Below are positions 21,322 through 34,640 of a stretch of 64,000 nt of DNA, in pieces. A program made the position numbers and the translations under genes. Origin of the DNA: Delphinapterus leucas (Eukaryota; Chordata; Mammalia; Artiodactyla; Monodontidae); assembly GCF_002288925.2 (NCBI RefSeq), contig NW_022098001.1, positions 12,148,557-12,212,556 of the forward strand. The letters are read 5' to 3'. The notes under the pieces were generated by a model. The model did no database searches, was not told where the DNA came from, and saw nothing but the letters and a program-made list of their open reading frames with translations. The number at the start of each line of letters is the position of its first letter. The stretch's first letter is position 1.

Positions 21322-22600
21322 GGGACTTCTGGTCAACATGGTATAGCAAATTCACATCTTCATGAGCCTCCTCTGTTCCAAACATGTGGCAATTAGAGAT
21401 GAAATACAAAAAGAGAAAACCAAACGGTTGTAATTTGGCTCCAAAAACCAGATAAATATCTCTGTGGACTAGAAATGGATTAGAATCACAAGGCAGCGAG
21501 TGGGTCTGAAGCTAGGGGACCTGCAGGGCTCCAGATACAGAAGCCAGCCATGACTGCTTGGCATTCTGTCCCTGTAGGCAGACAGAATCTAAAATTGCTT
21601 CACTGGAAATAGGGACACCTAAGCCAGGCTAACTGTGTGGAAGCAAGCAAGAGGGTTGAGCTCGGGAGAGGAGGCTGAAAACAAAAGAAAGATGCCAAGA
21701 GGTAAAGCTTTATCAAACATTTGAGCCTGTGGAGGAGAAACGGACAAAGACATGAATCAGAACCAGGCACTGAATCAAGCCACCCGTGCTGGCTTTGTAA
21801 CAGAATATGTGATCCTCATTATTACTGCTAGCAAGGGTGGCTGATACAACATAATAAAACCTGGTTCTCCACTGGCAGTGTTGCAGGCCAGGTGAAAGCA
21901 ATCATAAAACCTCTGAGAGAGAGAACTGAACCCAGAGGGAGAGAAAACAATACAAATAATAATACAAACTGAATTTTAAAACATCCTACTCAAAATAAGT
22001 CAGCAAACCCAAATTCCAAAACATATGATGGAATATAGTGCTAAAAATGTCAACAAAATCAGAAACTGAAATAAAACCTCCACTCCAGATTAATTTGTGG
22101 AAAGACTGTATCACAAGTTTTAAAAATTATACTTAGGGTGATCAAAGGATTAATTTTCTAGAAAAAGAAAAAATCACCAAAAGTGACTCAAGAAGAAATA
22201 GAAAACCTGGAAATATCAATAAATATTAAGAAATTCAATCAAGACTCAGAAAGGACTCCCCTTCTCACACACACGCAAACTAATCCACCAGACTCAATGG
22301 GTTTTACAGGTGAGTTTCACCCAATTAAAAGGAATAGAGCATCCTCAGACGTAGCCACCTCATTTATCAAGGTGTTACACTGATACCAAAAAAAAAAGAC
22401 AGGGACAGTACAATAAAGTAAATTATAGACCAATCTTATTCATGAATAGGATGCAAAATTATTAAACGAATTATTAAACATGATGCAAAACATCCTCCAA
22501 TTTTAATAGATAAAATTAGAAAACAAACAGACAATAAAGCTTTGGTCCAAAATGTGAAATATAAGTTAGTCATTCTCTATGAAAAAATAAAATCCATAAT
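21322..22600 (+). repeat. Old L1 with 5' UTR and internally deleted ORF2
   Basis: Opens GGGACTTCTGGTCAACATGG, typical of the 5' end of older L1 families. It then passes through 5' UTR-like sequence to fragments of ORF2: 'ttttacaggtgagtttcacc' (the DGFTGEFY block), 'acactgataccaaaaaaa' and 'tagaccaatcttattcatga' (the YRPISLMN block of the reverse transcriptase). ORF1, the endonuclease and most of the rest are missing, so the copy is internally deleted. Confidence 0.75.
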
Positions 22601-23489
22601 ACTTCTGATTATACACATGGTGGGGTCTGTAGATTTGCTCACATAGACATGTCATCTGGAATGACCAACTCCAGGCTGTCGCCTGAAGATTAAAGAACTA
22701 AGTTGAGCAGAAAACGAGCACACTAATTCATTTACTCCTGCTTCGCTACCCACATCTAGACAGCCTAACAGCACGGTACCGGCACCACAGTTTACGTATT
22801 TTTATTTCAGATACACACGCTATTGTAGTATCCGTGAAACAGTCAACCACTGAAAATGAAAACAAAGCCAACAGTAAAACAGAAAGGTAGGACTGCGTTG
22901 CATTCTGTCTTCTGTGCCAGACAGGAGCCCTGAAGCACTGAGTGCCTGCCCTGCCCACAGGCTTCTCCTTAGGAAAGCAGCCTCAGGGATAGAGCTGTGA
23001 GGGCTCATGCCATGTGTCATGAGAAACCAGCTCTGCTTCAATGGTTACAAATAATTATCTCAAAATCATCTCCTGAGTCAAAGTAACATAGGTAATCAGG
23101 CGTGAGAGAAGCTTACCTTTGACCTGGACTGGCTCAAAAACCTACTCAAGAGGGGTGAGTTGCATTGGATGGCAATAAATGAGGGGGACACAGAGAGAGG
23201 ACAGGGGAGGGAGGGCTCTCCTGCACCCTCTGGTTAAGCCTGTTCTATAGTACAGTCTTAAAAGTATAGGGACCATTAATTACTGCAAAGCTAAAAAGGA
23301 AATTACATACCTGCCTTCCATATGTCCTTGTATATGTGCAGTAAATCATTACACCCCAGGTTAATCTGGGCATATTCCATCCCTTCTGAGTTCCCCCAAT
23401 TATCTATCGATCTATCTATCTAAATATATTTAGAAAATGCTATACAGTCTAGAGAAACCTGCTTAGCTTTACCCATTTCCAAAATGTTT
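22601..23489. other. Unassigned stretch
   Basis: No gene recognised. Contains a short (ATCT)n run at about 23403-23422. Confidence 0.35.
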
Positions 23490-23870
23490 TATCCATGCAT
23501 TCAGCAAGCATCTATCAATCCACTGCTAGACAACATACTATGTATGTGGTGAGGATAGAGCAATGAACTTGACAGATAAGGCCTCTGTCCTTCTGAACTT
23601 ACATTCTAGCTGAAGGACAGGTGATGACCAAGTGAACAAAGATAACCCCAGACAGTGACATATGCTGTGAAAAAATAAAATCGAATGATGTGTGAAAGAA
23701 TGGTGAGGGGCTCATTGGCTAGAAAAATACCTCTCCAAGAAAGTAGAGTTTGACTGAAACCTGAATGGTAAGAGCTGGCTCCGTGAAGATCTGGGAAAGA
23801 AAACTCCAGCCAAAGGGAACAGCTGATGCAAAGACCTGGGGGTTGGAATGAGTTTGAGTGGTTAAGTCTT
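23490..23870 (-). repeat. L2 LINE 3' end relic
   Basis: The reverse complement of L2 is recognisable throughout: 'atgcattcagcaagcatcta', 'gaacttacattctagctgaa', 'agatctgggaaagaaaactc' and 'ggaacagctgatgcaaagac'. Confidence 0.85.
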
Positions 23871-25032
23871 TCTTCACAACAACCTGTGAGCATTCAGCAG
23901 AACAGCGAATCAGGGGACCACATTTAGGAAATACTTGAAGTACCAGAAATACTGGTTTAATCTGAATTTAGGAATTATGAATGGGCATGCTGATTTAGGA
24001 AACTAAAGAAATTACTTAAATGCTCATAAACAAATCCATCTGGAAATGATAATAATTCCCTTTCAAGTAGGGAAATGCAACATATTAGATCTAGAAGTCC
24101 CAGGAAAGATTTGATATAGCAAACTAAAATGAGATTTTCTAGAATTATTTTTCTAATCATAGACAGTCATCAAATAATTTTGTTTTGGAAATGAAAGTAA
24201 TGCAAATGTCTAACTGTCACAGAAGTCCTGTGGAAGGGAACAAAGAGGGAAGGATCATTTCTGGGGAAAAAATCTATCTATCAGGGAAAACTGGGGGAGG
24301 AATGGGCACTGAAGATGGAATCAAATGGAAGAGGAGTTGGATAAACAGAAGATCTAAGCAGACGTAGACCGTTTCACAGTCAATTGGAAAGCCAACATCA
24401 CTGAAAGCAGCCCTAATGGGAAGGGGCTGTGGCACTGGTGGCATCAACCGGGCAGCAGCAGCGCATGAAATGAGCAGCCACCACTCAAGGCAAGTCACCT
24501 GGAAGCCACTTGGGCTGATTGCAATTCACAGTGTCACAAGTGATGGACAGACAGCAAACTCAGGGGAATCTGAGAGCAAACTAATAGTGTGGAGAACCTC
24601 GTCAAGAAGAGGACACAGTTAAGAACACATGGAAAGCAGTTAAGGAAGAATTCACACAGTGCAAACAGGATGAAATGGGGACAAGTGAACAAGTGAAAGA
24701 GCAGGGTTGTGTTTTGTGTTTTATGGAATATCGCACCATTACAGCAGCTTACCTTTCAGAAACGTGAGTTCCTCCAATTTCAAACCTAACTTGGAAAGGG
24801 TGCTAAATTGGATTTAAGTGCAAAAAATAACCATGCTGCTGGGGACTCTTTCATCTTGAGAAAAAAACATGCTCAATCATATCATTTATGGAATGCAGTG
24901 TTCCAATTAAATCAATTTCCTGGTTAGATAGGATTAGATTTTTAAAATATAGTTGTCAATCTTTCTTAAACATATCAGCTAAGATCAGTGGAACAGAACA
25001 GACAGTCCTGAAGCAGATCTGTGTATGTCTAC
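23871..25032. other. Unassigned stretch
   Basis: No gene or repeat family recognised. Confidence 0.35.
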
Positions 25033-25050
25033 AAAATAATTAAATATATT
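25033..25050. repeat. Target-site duplication, left copy, of L1-B
   Basis: AAAATAATTAAATATATT recurs with one substitution at 32646-32663. Confidence 0.92.
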
Positions 25051-27243
25051 GGAGAGGCCAAGTCTGTGGCTCAGAAGCCAGGTACCTGGGGGCGAGGCCT
25101 CCTCCCTCTCACCTGAGCAAGGTTGGGCTGGGCCTGGGCACTTGCGGGTCTCAGATTCCACACCAGGAACCGTTTGAGCCAGCCTAGGGCTGCCTTTGGA
25201 GTCACAGCTGCTTCTGTATTCTCTCCCGAGAGCCATTGGCAAGAGAGACCTTCAAGATGGTGGAAGAGTAAGACATGGAGATCACCTTCCTCCCCACAAA
25301 TACATCAGAAATACATCTACATGTGGAACAACTACTACAGAGCACCTACTGAATGCTGGCAGAAGACCTCAGACTTCCCAAAAGGCGAGAAACTCCCCAC
25401 GTACCTAGGTAGGGCAAACGAAAAAAAGAAAAAACAGAGACAAAAGAATAAGGATGGGACCTGCCCCTCTGGGAGGGAGCTGTGAAGGAGGAAAGGTTTC
25501 CACATACTAGGAAGCCCCTTCACTGGCAGAGATGAGGGGTGGCGGGGTGGGGGGAAGCTTCGGAACCACAGAGGAGAGCGCAGCAATAGGGGTGCAGAGG
25601 GCAAACAGGAGAGACGCCCACACAGAGGATCGGTGCTGACCAGCACTCACCAGCCAGGGCGGGTGAGGGCTGGGAGCTGAGGCTCGGGCTTCAGAGGTCA
25701 GATCCCAGGGAGAGGACTGGGGTTGGCTGCATGAACACAGGCTGAAGGGGGCTAGTGCACCACAGCTAGCTGGGAGGGAGTCCAGGAAAAAGTCTGGACC
25801 TGCCTAAGAGGCAAGAGACCATTGTTTGGGGGTGTGCGAGAAGAGGGGATTGGGATCACCGCCTAAATGAGCTCTAGAGACGGGCACAAGCAGCAGCTAT
25901 CACCGCGGACCCCAGAGACGGGAATGAGATGCTAAGGCTGCTGCTGCAGCCACCACGAAGCCCGTGTGCAAGCACAGGTCACTATCCACACCTCCCCTGC
26001 TGGGAGCCTGTGCAGTCCGCCACAGCCAGGGTCCCGTGATCCAGGGACAACTTCCTCAAGAGAACACATGGCGCGCCTCAGGTTGGTGCAACGTCACACT
26101 GGCCTCTGCCACCGCAGGCTAGCCCCTCATTCCATATCCCTCCCTCTCCCTGGCCTGAGTGAGCCAGAGCCCCCGAATCAGCGGCTCCTTTAACCCCGTC
26201 CTGAGTAAAGAACAGATGCCCTCAGGCGACCTAAACGCAGAGGCGGGGACAAATCCAAAGCTGAGCCCCAGGAGCTGTGCGAACAAAGAAGAGAAAGGGA
26301 AATCTCTCCCTCAGGAGCAGCAGATTAACCTCCACAAACAAGCTGATGTACCTGCATCTGTGGAATACCTGAATAGACAACGAATCATCCCAAAATTGAG
26401 GTGGTGGACTTTGGGAGCAACGATATATATATATTTTTTTCCTTTTTCTCTTTTTGCGAGTGTGTATGTGTATGCTTCTTTGTGTGATTTTTTCTGTATA
26501 GTTTTGCTTTTACCATTTGTCCTAGAGCTCTGTGTGTCTTTTTTTTTTTTTAACTATAGTTTTTAGCCCTCGTTATCATTGGTGGATTTGTTTTTTGGTG
26601 TGGTTCCTCTCTTCTTTCTTTCTTCTTTTTTTCTTTTTTTATTACTTTAAATTAAAAAAAATTATAATTTTAATTTTAATAACTTTATTTTATTTTTTTC
26701 TTTCTCTCTTTCTTTCTTTTTTCTCCCTTTTGTTCTGAGCCATGTGGTTGACAGGGTCTTGGTGCTCTGGCCGGGTGTCAGACCTGTGCCTCTGATGGGG
26801 GAGAGCCACTCGGAGTTCAGGACAGTGGTCCACCACAGACCTCCCAGCTCCATGTAATATTAAACGGCAAAAGCTCTCCCAGAGATCTCCATCTGAACGC
26901 TAAGACCCAGCTCCACTCAACGAGCAGCAAGCTACAGTGCTGGACACCCTATGGCAAACAACTAGCAAGACAGGAACACAACCCCACCCACTAGCTGAGA
27001 GGCTGCCTAAAATCATAATAAGGTCACAGACACCCCAAAACACACCACTGGACACGGTCCTACCCACCAGAAAGACAATATCCAGCCTCCTCCTCCAGAA
27101 CACAGGTACCAGTCCCCTCTACCAGAAAGCCTACACAACCCATTGAACCAACTTCACCCATGGGGGTAGACACCAAAAACAACAGGAACTACGAACCTGC
27201 AACCTGCAAGAAGGAGACCCCAAAACACAGCAAGTTAAGCAAA
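25051..27243 (+). promoter_or_regulatory. L1-B 5' UTR and internal promoter
   Basis: It has 196 bp (25051-25246) upstream of the GACCTTCAAGATGGTGG point at which L1-A begins. The YY1-like CAAGATGGTGG is at 25253-25263. The remainder parallels L1-A: GC-rich first part, T-rich part from about 26430, shorter pyrimidine tract at 26608-26735. Promoter role inferred from L1 biology; the copy has lost many CpGs relative to L1-A. Confidence 0.8.
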
Positions 27244-28429
27244 ATGAGAAGACAGACAAACACGCAGCAGATGAAGGAGCAAGGTAAAAACCCACCAGAC
27301 CAAACAAATGAAGAGGAAATAGGCAGTCTACCTGAAAAAGAATTCAGAATAATGATAGTAAAGATGATCCAAACCTGGGAAATAGAATGGAGAAAATAAA
27401 AGAAACGTTTAACAAGGACCTAGAAGAACTAAAGAGCAAACAAACAATGATGAACAACACAATANNNNNNNNNNNNNNNNNNNNNNNNNNNNNNNNNNNN
27501 NNNNNNNNNNNNNNNNNNNNNNNNNNNNNNNNNNNNNNNNNNNNNNNNNNNNNNNNNNNNNNNNGATGAAGGAGCAAGGTAAAAACCCACCAGACCAAAC
27601 AACTGAAGAGGGAATAGGCAGTCTACCTGAAAAAGAATTCAGAGTAATGATAGTAAAGATGATCCAAACCTGGGAAATAGAATGGAGAAAATAAAAGAAA
27701 CGTTTAACAAGGACCTAGAAGAACTAAAGAGCAAACAAACAATGATGAACAACACAATAAATGAAATGAAAAATTCTGTAGAAGGAATCAATAACAGAAA
27801 ACTGAGGCAGAAGAACAGATAAATGACCTGGAAGATAAAATAGTAGAAATAACTACTGCAGAGGAGAATAAAGAAAAAAGAATGAAAAGAATTGAGGACA
27901 GTCCCAGAGACCTCTGGGACAACAATAAATGCACCAACATTCGAATTACAGGGGTCCCAGAAGAAGAAGAGAAAAAGAAAGGGAATGAGAAAATATTTGA
28001 AGAGATTATAGTTGAAACCTTCTAAAATTGGGAAAGGAAATAATTAATCAATTGCAGGAAGCATAGAGAACCCCATACAGGATAAATCCAAGGAGAAACA
28101 AGCCAAGACACATAATAATCAAACTACCAAAAATTAAATACAAAGAAAAAATATTAAAAGCAGCAAGGGAAAAGCAACAAATAACATACAAGGGAATCCC
28201 CATAAAGTTAACAGCTGATCTTTCAGCAGAAACTCTGCAAGCCAGAAGGGAGTGGCAGGACCTACTTAGAGTGATGAAAGGGAAAGACCTACAACCAAGG
28301 TTAATCTATCCAGCAAGGATCTCATTCAGATTCGACAGAGAAATTAAAATCTTTACAGACAAGCAAAAGCTAAGAGAATTCAGCCTCACCACACCACCTT
28401 TACAACAAATGCTAAAGGAACTTCTCTAG
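27244..28429 (+). pseudogene. L1-B ORF1, frameshifted, with gap and duplicated segment
   Basis: The ATG at 27244 (MRRQTNTQQMKEQGKN) opens a frame that stops at TAA 27397-27399, the same place and context (MIQTWEIEWRK) as L1-A ORF1. A 100-N gap (27465-27564) follows, and the sequence after it restarts at a point already covered 295 bp earlier. Downstream, 'gaacagataaatgacctgg', 'gggtcccagaagaagaagag' (RRM region) and 'aaaagcagcaagggaaaagc' (C-terminal domain) follow, to TAG 28427-28429. Subtracting 295 from 1,186 bp gives 891 bp, exactly the L1-A ORF1 length. Not translatable. Confidence 0.88.
27465..27564. other. Assembly gap (100 N)
   Basis: Exactly 100 N. The 195 bp before (27270-27464) and after (27565-27759) it are near-identical, implying an unresolved overlap. 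Confidence 0.98.
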
Positions 28430-28487
28430 CCAGCAAACACAAGACAAGGAAAAGAGCTACAAAACCAAACCCAAAACAATTAAGAAA

Positions 28488-31400
28488 ATGGTAATAGGAA
28501 CATACATACTGATATTACCTTAAATGTAAATGGATTAAATACTGCAAACAAAAGACACAGACTGGCTGAATAGATACAGAAACAAGACCCATATATATGC
28601 TGTCTACAAGAGACCTACTTCATACCTAGGGACACATACAGACTGAAAGTGAGGGGATGCAAAAAGATACTCCATGCAAATGGAAGTCAAAGAAAGCTGG
28701 AGTAGCAATTCTCATATCTGACAAAATAGGCCTTAAAATAAAGACTATTACAAGAGACAAAGAAGGACACTACATAATGATCAAGAGATCAGTCCAAGAA
28801 GGAGATATAACAATTGTAAATATTAATGCACCCAACACAGGAGCACCTGAATACATAAGGCAAATGCTAAAAGCCATAAAAGGGGAAATCGACACTAACA
28901 CAATCATAGTAAAGACTTTAACACCCCACTTTCACCAATGGACAGATCACCCAAAATGAAAATCAACTAGGAAACACAAGCTTTAAATGACACATTAAAC
29001 AAGATGGACTTCATTGATATTTATAGGACATTCCATCCAAAAACAACAGAATACACTTTCTTCTCAAGTGCTCATGGAACATTCTCTAGGATAGATCATA
29101 TCTTGGGTCACAAATCAAGACTTGGTAAATTTAAGAAAATTGAAATCGTATCAAGTATCTTTTCTGACCACAATGCTATGAGACTAGATATGAATTACAG
29201 GAAAAAATTTGTTAAAAATACAAATACACAGAAGGTAAACAATACACTACTAAATAACCAAGAGATCACTGGAGCAATCAAAGACGAAGTCAAAAAATAA
29301 CTAGAAACAAATGACAATGAAAACACGACGACTCAAAACCTATGGGATGCAGCAAAAGCAGTTCTAAGAGGGAAATTTATAGCAATACAATCCTACCTCA
29401 GGAAACAAACATCTCAAATAAACAACCTGACCTTACACCTAAAGCAATTAGAGAAAGAAGAACAAAAAAACCCCAATGTCAGCAGAAAGAAATAAATCAT
29501 AAAGATTAAGAAATAAATGAAAGGGAAATGAAGGAAACAATAGAAAACATCAATAGAACTAAAAGCTGCTTCTATGAGAAGATAAAAAAAATTGATAAAC
29601 CATTAGCCAGACTCATCAGGAAAAAAAGGGAGAAGACTCAAATCAATAGAATTAGAAATGAAAAAGGAGAAATAACAGCTGACACTGAAGAAATACAAAG
29701 GATCGTGAGAGATTACTACAAGAAACTATATGCCAATAAAATGGACAACCTGGAAGAAATGGACACATTTTTAGAGATGCACAATCTTCCGAGACTGAAC
29801 CAGGAAGAAATAAAAAACATAAACAGACCAATCACAAGCACTGATGTTGAGACTGTGATTTAAAATCTTCCAACAAACAAAAGCCCAGAACCAGATGGCT
29901 TCACAGACGAATTCTATCAAACATTTAGAGAAGAGCTAACACTTATCCTTCTCAAACTCTTCCAAAATATACCAGAGGGAGGAACACTCCCAAACTCATT
30001 CTACGAGGCCACCATCACCCTGATACCAAAACCAGACAAAGATGTCACAAAGAAAGAAAAGTACAGGCCAATATCACTGATGAACATGGGTGCAAAAATC
30101 CTCAACAAAATACTAGCAAACAGAATCCAACAGCACATTAAAAGGATCATACACCATGATCAAGTGCAATTTATCCCAGGAATGCAAGGATTCTCCAACA
30201 TACGCAAATCAATCAATGTGATACACCATGTTAACAAACTGAAGGATAAAAACTATATGATCATCTCAATAGATGCAGAAAAAGCTTTCGACAAAATTCA
30301 ACACCCAATTATGATAAAAACCCTCCAGAAAGTAGGCATGAGGGAACTTACCTCAACATAATAAGGGCCATATATGACAAATCCACAGCCAACATCATTC
30401 TCAGTGGTGTAAAACTGAAAACATTTCCACTAAGATCAGGAACAAGACAAGGTTGCCCACTCTCACCACTCTTATTCAACATAGTTTTGGAAGTCCTAGC
30501 CACGGCAATCAGAGAAGAAAAAGAAATAAAAGGAATCCAAATTGGAAAAGAAGAAGTTAAGATGTCACTGTTTGCAGATGACATGATACTATATATAGAG
30601 AATCCTAAAGACTCTACCAGAAAACTACTAGCGCTAACCAAAGATTGGTAAAGTAGCAGGATACAAAATTAATGCACAGAGACCTCTTGCATTCCTACAC
30701 AATAATGATGAAAAATCTGAAAGAGGAAATTAAGGAAACACTTCCATTTACCATTGCAACTAAAAGAATAATATACCTAGGAATAAACCTACCTCAGGAG
30801 ACAAAAGACCTGTATGTAGAAAACTGTAAGATACTGATGAAAGAAATTAAAGATGATACAAACAGATGGAGAGATATACCATGTTCTTGGATTGGAAGAA
30901 TCAACATTGAGAAAATGACTATACTACCCAAAGCAATCTACAGATTCAATGAAATCCCTATCAAACTACCAATGGCATTTTTCACAGAACTAGAACCAAA
31001 AATTTCACAATTTGTATGGAAAGACAAAAGACCCTGAATAGCCAAAGCAATACTGAGAAAGAAAAACGGAGCTGGAGGAATCAGGCTCCTGGACTTCAGA
31101 CTATACTACAAAGCTACAGTAATCAAGACAGTATGGTACTCGTGCAAAAACAGAAATATAGATCAATGGAACGGGAAAGAAAGCCCAGAGATAAACCCAT
31201 GCATATGTGGTCACTTATTTTTGATAAAGGAGGCAAGAATATACAGTGGAGAAAAGACAGCCTCTTCAATAAGTGGTGCTGGGAAAACTGGACAGCTACA
31301 TGTAAAACAATGAAATTAGAACACTCCCTAACACTATAAACAAAAATAAGCTCAAAATGGATTAAAGACCTAAATGTTAAGTCCAGACACAATACAACTC

Positions 31401-32283
31401 TTAGAGGAAAACACAGGCAGAACACTCTGTGACATAAATCACAGCAAGATCCTTTATGACCCATCTCCTAGAGAAATGGAAATAAAAATAAACAAATGGG
31501 ACCTAATGAAACCTAAAAGCTTTTGCACAGCAAAGAAACCATAAACAAGATGAAAATACAACCCTCAGAATAGGAGAAAATATTTGCAAATGAAGCAACT
31601 GACAAAGGGTTAATCTCCAAAATTTACAAGCAGCTCATGCAGCTCAATATCAAAAAAACAAACCACCCTATCCAAAAATGGGCAGAAGACCTAAATAGAC
31701 ATTTCTCCAAAGAAGATATACAGATTGCCAACAAACAGATGAAGGAATGCTCAACATCCCTAATTATTAGAGAATTGCAAATCAAAACTACAATGAGTTT
31801 GATCACTATCACCTCACACCAGTCAGAATGGCCATCATCAAAAAATGTACAAACAATAAATGCTGGAAAGGGTGTGGAGAAAAGGGAACCCTCTTGCACT
31901 GTTGGTAGGAATGTAAACTGATATAGCCACTATGGAGAACAGCATGGAGGCTACTTAAAAAACTGAAAATAGAACTACCGTACGACCCAGCAATCTCACT
32001 ACTGGGCATATACCCTCAGAAAACCATAATTCAAAAAGAGTCATGTACCACAGTGTTCAATGCAGCACTATTTACAATAGCCAGGACATGGAAGCAACCT
32101 AAGTGTCCATCAACAGATGAATGGATAAAGATGTGGCACATATATACAATGGAATATTACTCAGCCATAAAAAGAAACGAAATTGAGTTATTTGTAGTGA
32201 GGTGGATGAGTCTGTCATGCAGAGTGAAATAAGTCAGAAAGAAAAACAAATACTGTATGCTAACACATATATATGGAATCTAA
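28488..32283 (+). pseudogene. L1-B ORF2 (endonuclease/reverse transcriptase), full length but disabled
   Basis: Homology runs from ATG 28488 to TAA 32281-32283, about 1,265 codons, the normal ORF2 length. A nonsense change in 'ctgaatagatac' (Trp to stop near 28569) and multiple frameshifts split it. Surviving pieces: endonuclease (28657-28959 with NAPNTGAPEYIRQ; 29004-29300 with SIFSDHNAMRLD), linker (29528-29863, DNLEEMDTFLEMHNLPRLN), fingers (30080-30361, [17 protein letters not shown]), the catalytic FADD box encoded by tttgcagatgac at 30571-30582, thumb (30672-31037) and the C-terminal region (31637-31921). ORF2p nicks DNA and reverse-transcribes L1 RNA at the nick; this copy cannot. Confidence 0.9.
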
Positions 32284-32645
32284 AAAAAAAAAAAAAAAGG
32301 TTATGATGAACCTAGGGACAGGACAGGAATAAAGACACAGATATAGAGAATGGACTTGAGGACACGGGGAGGGGGAAGGGTAAGCTGGGACGAAGTGAGA
32401 GAGCGGCATGGACATATATACACTACCAAATGTAAAATAGATAGCTAGTGGGAAGCAGCCGCATAGCACAGGGAGATCAGCTCGGTGCTTTGTGACCACC
32501 TAGAGGGGTGGGATCGGCAGGGTGGGAGGGAGACGCAAGAGGGAGAAGATATGGAGATATATGTTTATGTATAGTTGACTCACTTTGTTAGAAAGCAGAA
32601 ACTGACACACCATTGTAAATCAATTATACTCTAATAAATATGTTA

Positions 32646-32663
32646 AAAATAATTAAGTATATT
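32646..32663. repeat. Target-site duplication, right copy, of L1-B
   Basis: AAAATAATTAAGTATATT, 17 of 18 identical to 25033-25050. Confidence 0.92.
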
Positions 32664-34469
32664 ACAGAAAATGCTTCACAACACCAACATACTATGTGCA
32701 TTATGAAATATCCACAACAATAGAAATTTGAAATGAGATAAACCTAAGTTTTATATTTTTTCCCAACATCCTCAAGGACCTCCTTGTACCCACTTTGGAG
32801 ACTTCTTTGCTCTCTGCCCACAATGACCTCTGCTGAACTGCAACCATGACCACCAGGAGGGCAGGGCCCATGGATACCTTGCTCATCCTATAATCCCCAT
32901 TACCTTAGAGTACTCATTGAGTATTAGTTCTCCCTTGAGCCCTTTCCTTCCTGGGGGGCTGACACTAGACATAGGTGATACTAGTTTCTCTGTTATCTTT
33001 AAGCAGTCTAATTCTATAACTTCTGGGGGGCACTAAAGAGAACTTCTCCACCCAGTGACAGAATGACAAGCACTGGAATGTAAAGTGAGTCCCTTAGCCT
33101 AAGGCTACTGATGAAAGAGAAGGAGAATTTTTATACCCTCTAGGAAATGCAATCCATTAAACCGTTAAAAAGAGGGATTTGAGGTATTTCCCCACTATCC
33201 AATGGCACTGGAAGAATTTTTAAAGTTGAAGAGTAAATACGGGAACACTGTAACCTTTCAGAAGTACAACTGTTTAAAAAGAGCATACTGGGAAGCTGCT
33301 CAAATATTCTAAAACAATGAGCAGCTTGACATTTTTCAAACAAATATTTTAAAACTCAGGTCCACACGTGCACTGGAAATTAATGTCATTTGTTCAACAA
33401 TAATAGACTTAGTTCACATCCACTCTTGTACGTTGGATTATATTTGCTGATTTCATTAAACCTTCAAAAGGTTACAGCAGTTGACATATGAAAAACTCCA
33501 CACCTCTAGAAGAAGGAATTTTGTCCCAGTCCTCTTTTTACAAAACCTCTCTTCAGAAAGAAATGATAAAGCATAGGACTCTGTTCCTCACTATCCCTGA
33601 TTATATATTCAAACTTCTTTATCTACAGATATACTAACAAGGAAACAGAAACAGGTGGTCATGAACAAACTTGGGACTGAGAACAAGGCCAGTACCATGG
33701 GGAACTCCAAGAACTGCCTGAAGGGACATTGTAGGGAGGCCCAGAGACCGGGGCTCCTCAAGCAAGGGTCACAGGATGCAAAACTGGGCATGAATGAGCC
33801 CACCTCAGCACTCAACTGGTGGGACCAGGGGGCATTTTAATCATAGACAGGACTCCAGAATTCAGTACTTAGCAATGTCAATTGTCTTCCTATCTCTTCT
33901 TTCCAGAACACTAAACAAAAACACACAAACAAACAAACAAAAATCCTCCAAAGGGATTTCAGCAGGACCAACAGAAGGGCTGTGTAACTACAGAGAGAAT
34001 GAAGTCAGCCCTTAAATATGCTTTATAGAGCTACTTGAATTGGAAAAAACTTCTTGACCATGCCAGAAACATATGATCAATGTGGGTTAAATTAGGGTTT
34101 CCATAATCATGACAGTAATTTCTGCAATAAGATCTTTAACAGCTACTAATGTACAAAACTCTCCAGCCTAAAAGGCTTAGTGACACAAATAACTATTACA
34201 CTGTCAAATCCTGAGTAACAATAAAAGTCCTGGAATTAACCCCAATATGCATTAAAGGCTGCAGTTACTGTATCTGTGGCCTAGATACATTTCTGAAAAA
34301 CTTCAAAAAAAAAAGTCTACAACACGTCTCACTAGTGGTTGTGCTGTAGCGCTATAATGTCCTTTATGTATTTATTTCCTTTTTCTTTTGAAAATGAAGG
34401 CTTCTTCAGATTCCTAGTTTCCTTAACAGTTTCATTTTAACTTACACAAACCAAGAGGACCAGACTGCT
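32664..34469. other. Unassigned stretch
   Basis: No exon or repeat family recognised. A short (AAAC)n run lies at about 33917-33942. Opposed chance frames near 33609-33840. Confidence 0.35.
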
Positions 34470-34640
34470 ATTCTCCAGTTGTACAAGTTCCTTAACTTTC
34501 TTGTGCCTTGGTTTCTTATCTATAAAAGCAGAATAATAATAACACAAAGTATTGGTTATTATGAGGATTATCTGAATATATGCAAATCATTTAGGACAAA
34601 GCCTGGTCCATGGTAGTCAATTATCAATTATTTGTATTAC
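34470..34640 (+). repeat. MIR SINE relic, plus strand
   Basis: 'acaagttccttaactttctt', 'tggtttcttatctataaaag', 'ttattatgaggattatctga' and 'gacaaagcctggtccatggt' follow MIR order. Confidence 0.85.

Larger units (their letters stand above)
25051..32645 (+). mobile_element. L1-B: end-to-end L1 retrotransposon with broken ORFs
   Basis: Complete structural copy: 5' UTR 25051-27243, ORF1 27244-28429 (containing a 100-N gap and duplicated flanks), ORF2 28488-32283, 3' UTR to 32645. An 18-bp target-site duplication bounds it exactly, starting at GGAG. All coding parts carry stops and frameshifts. It is the only copy in the window with both full ends and all domains, so it is the best reference for the others. 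Its nominal 7.6 kb includes about 295 bases that look like assembly artefact. Confidence 0.95.
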
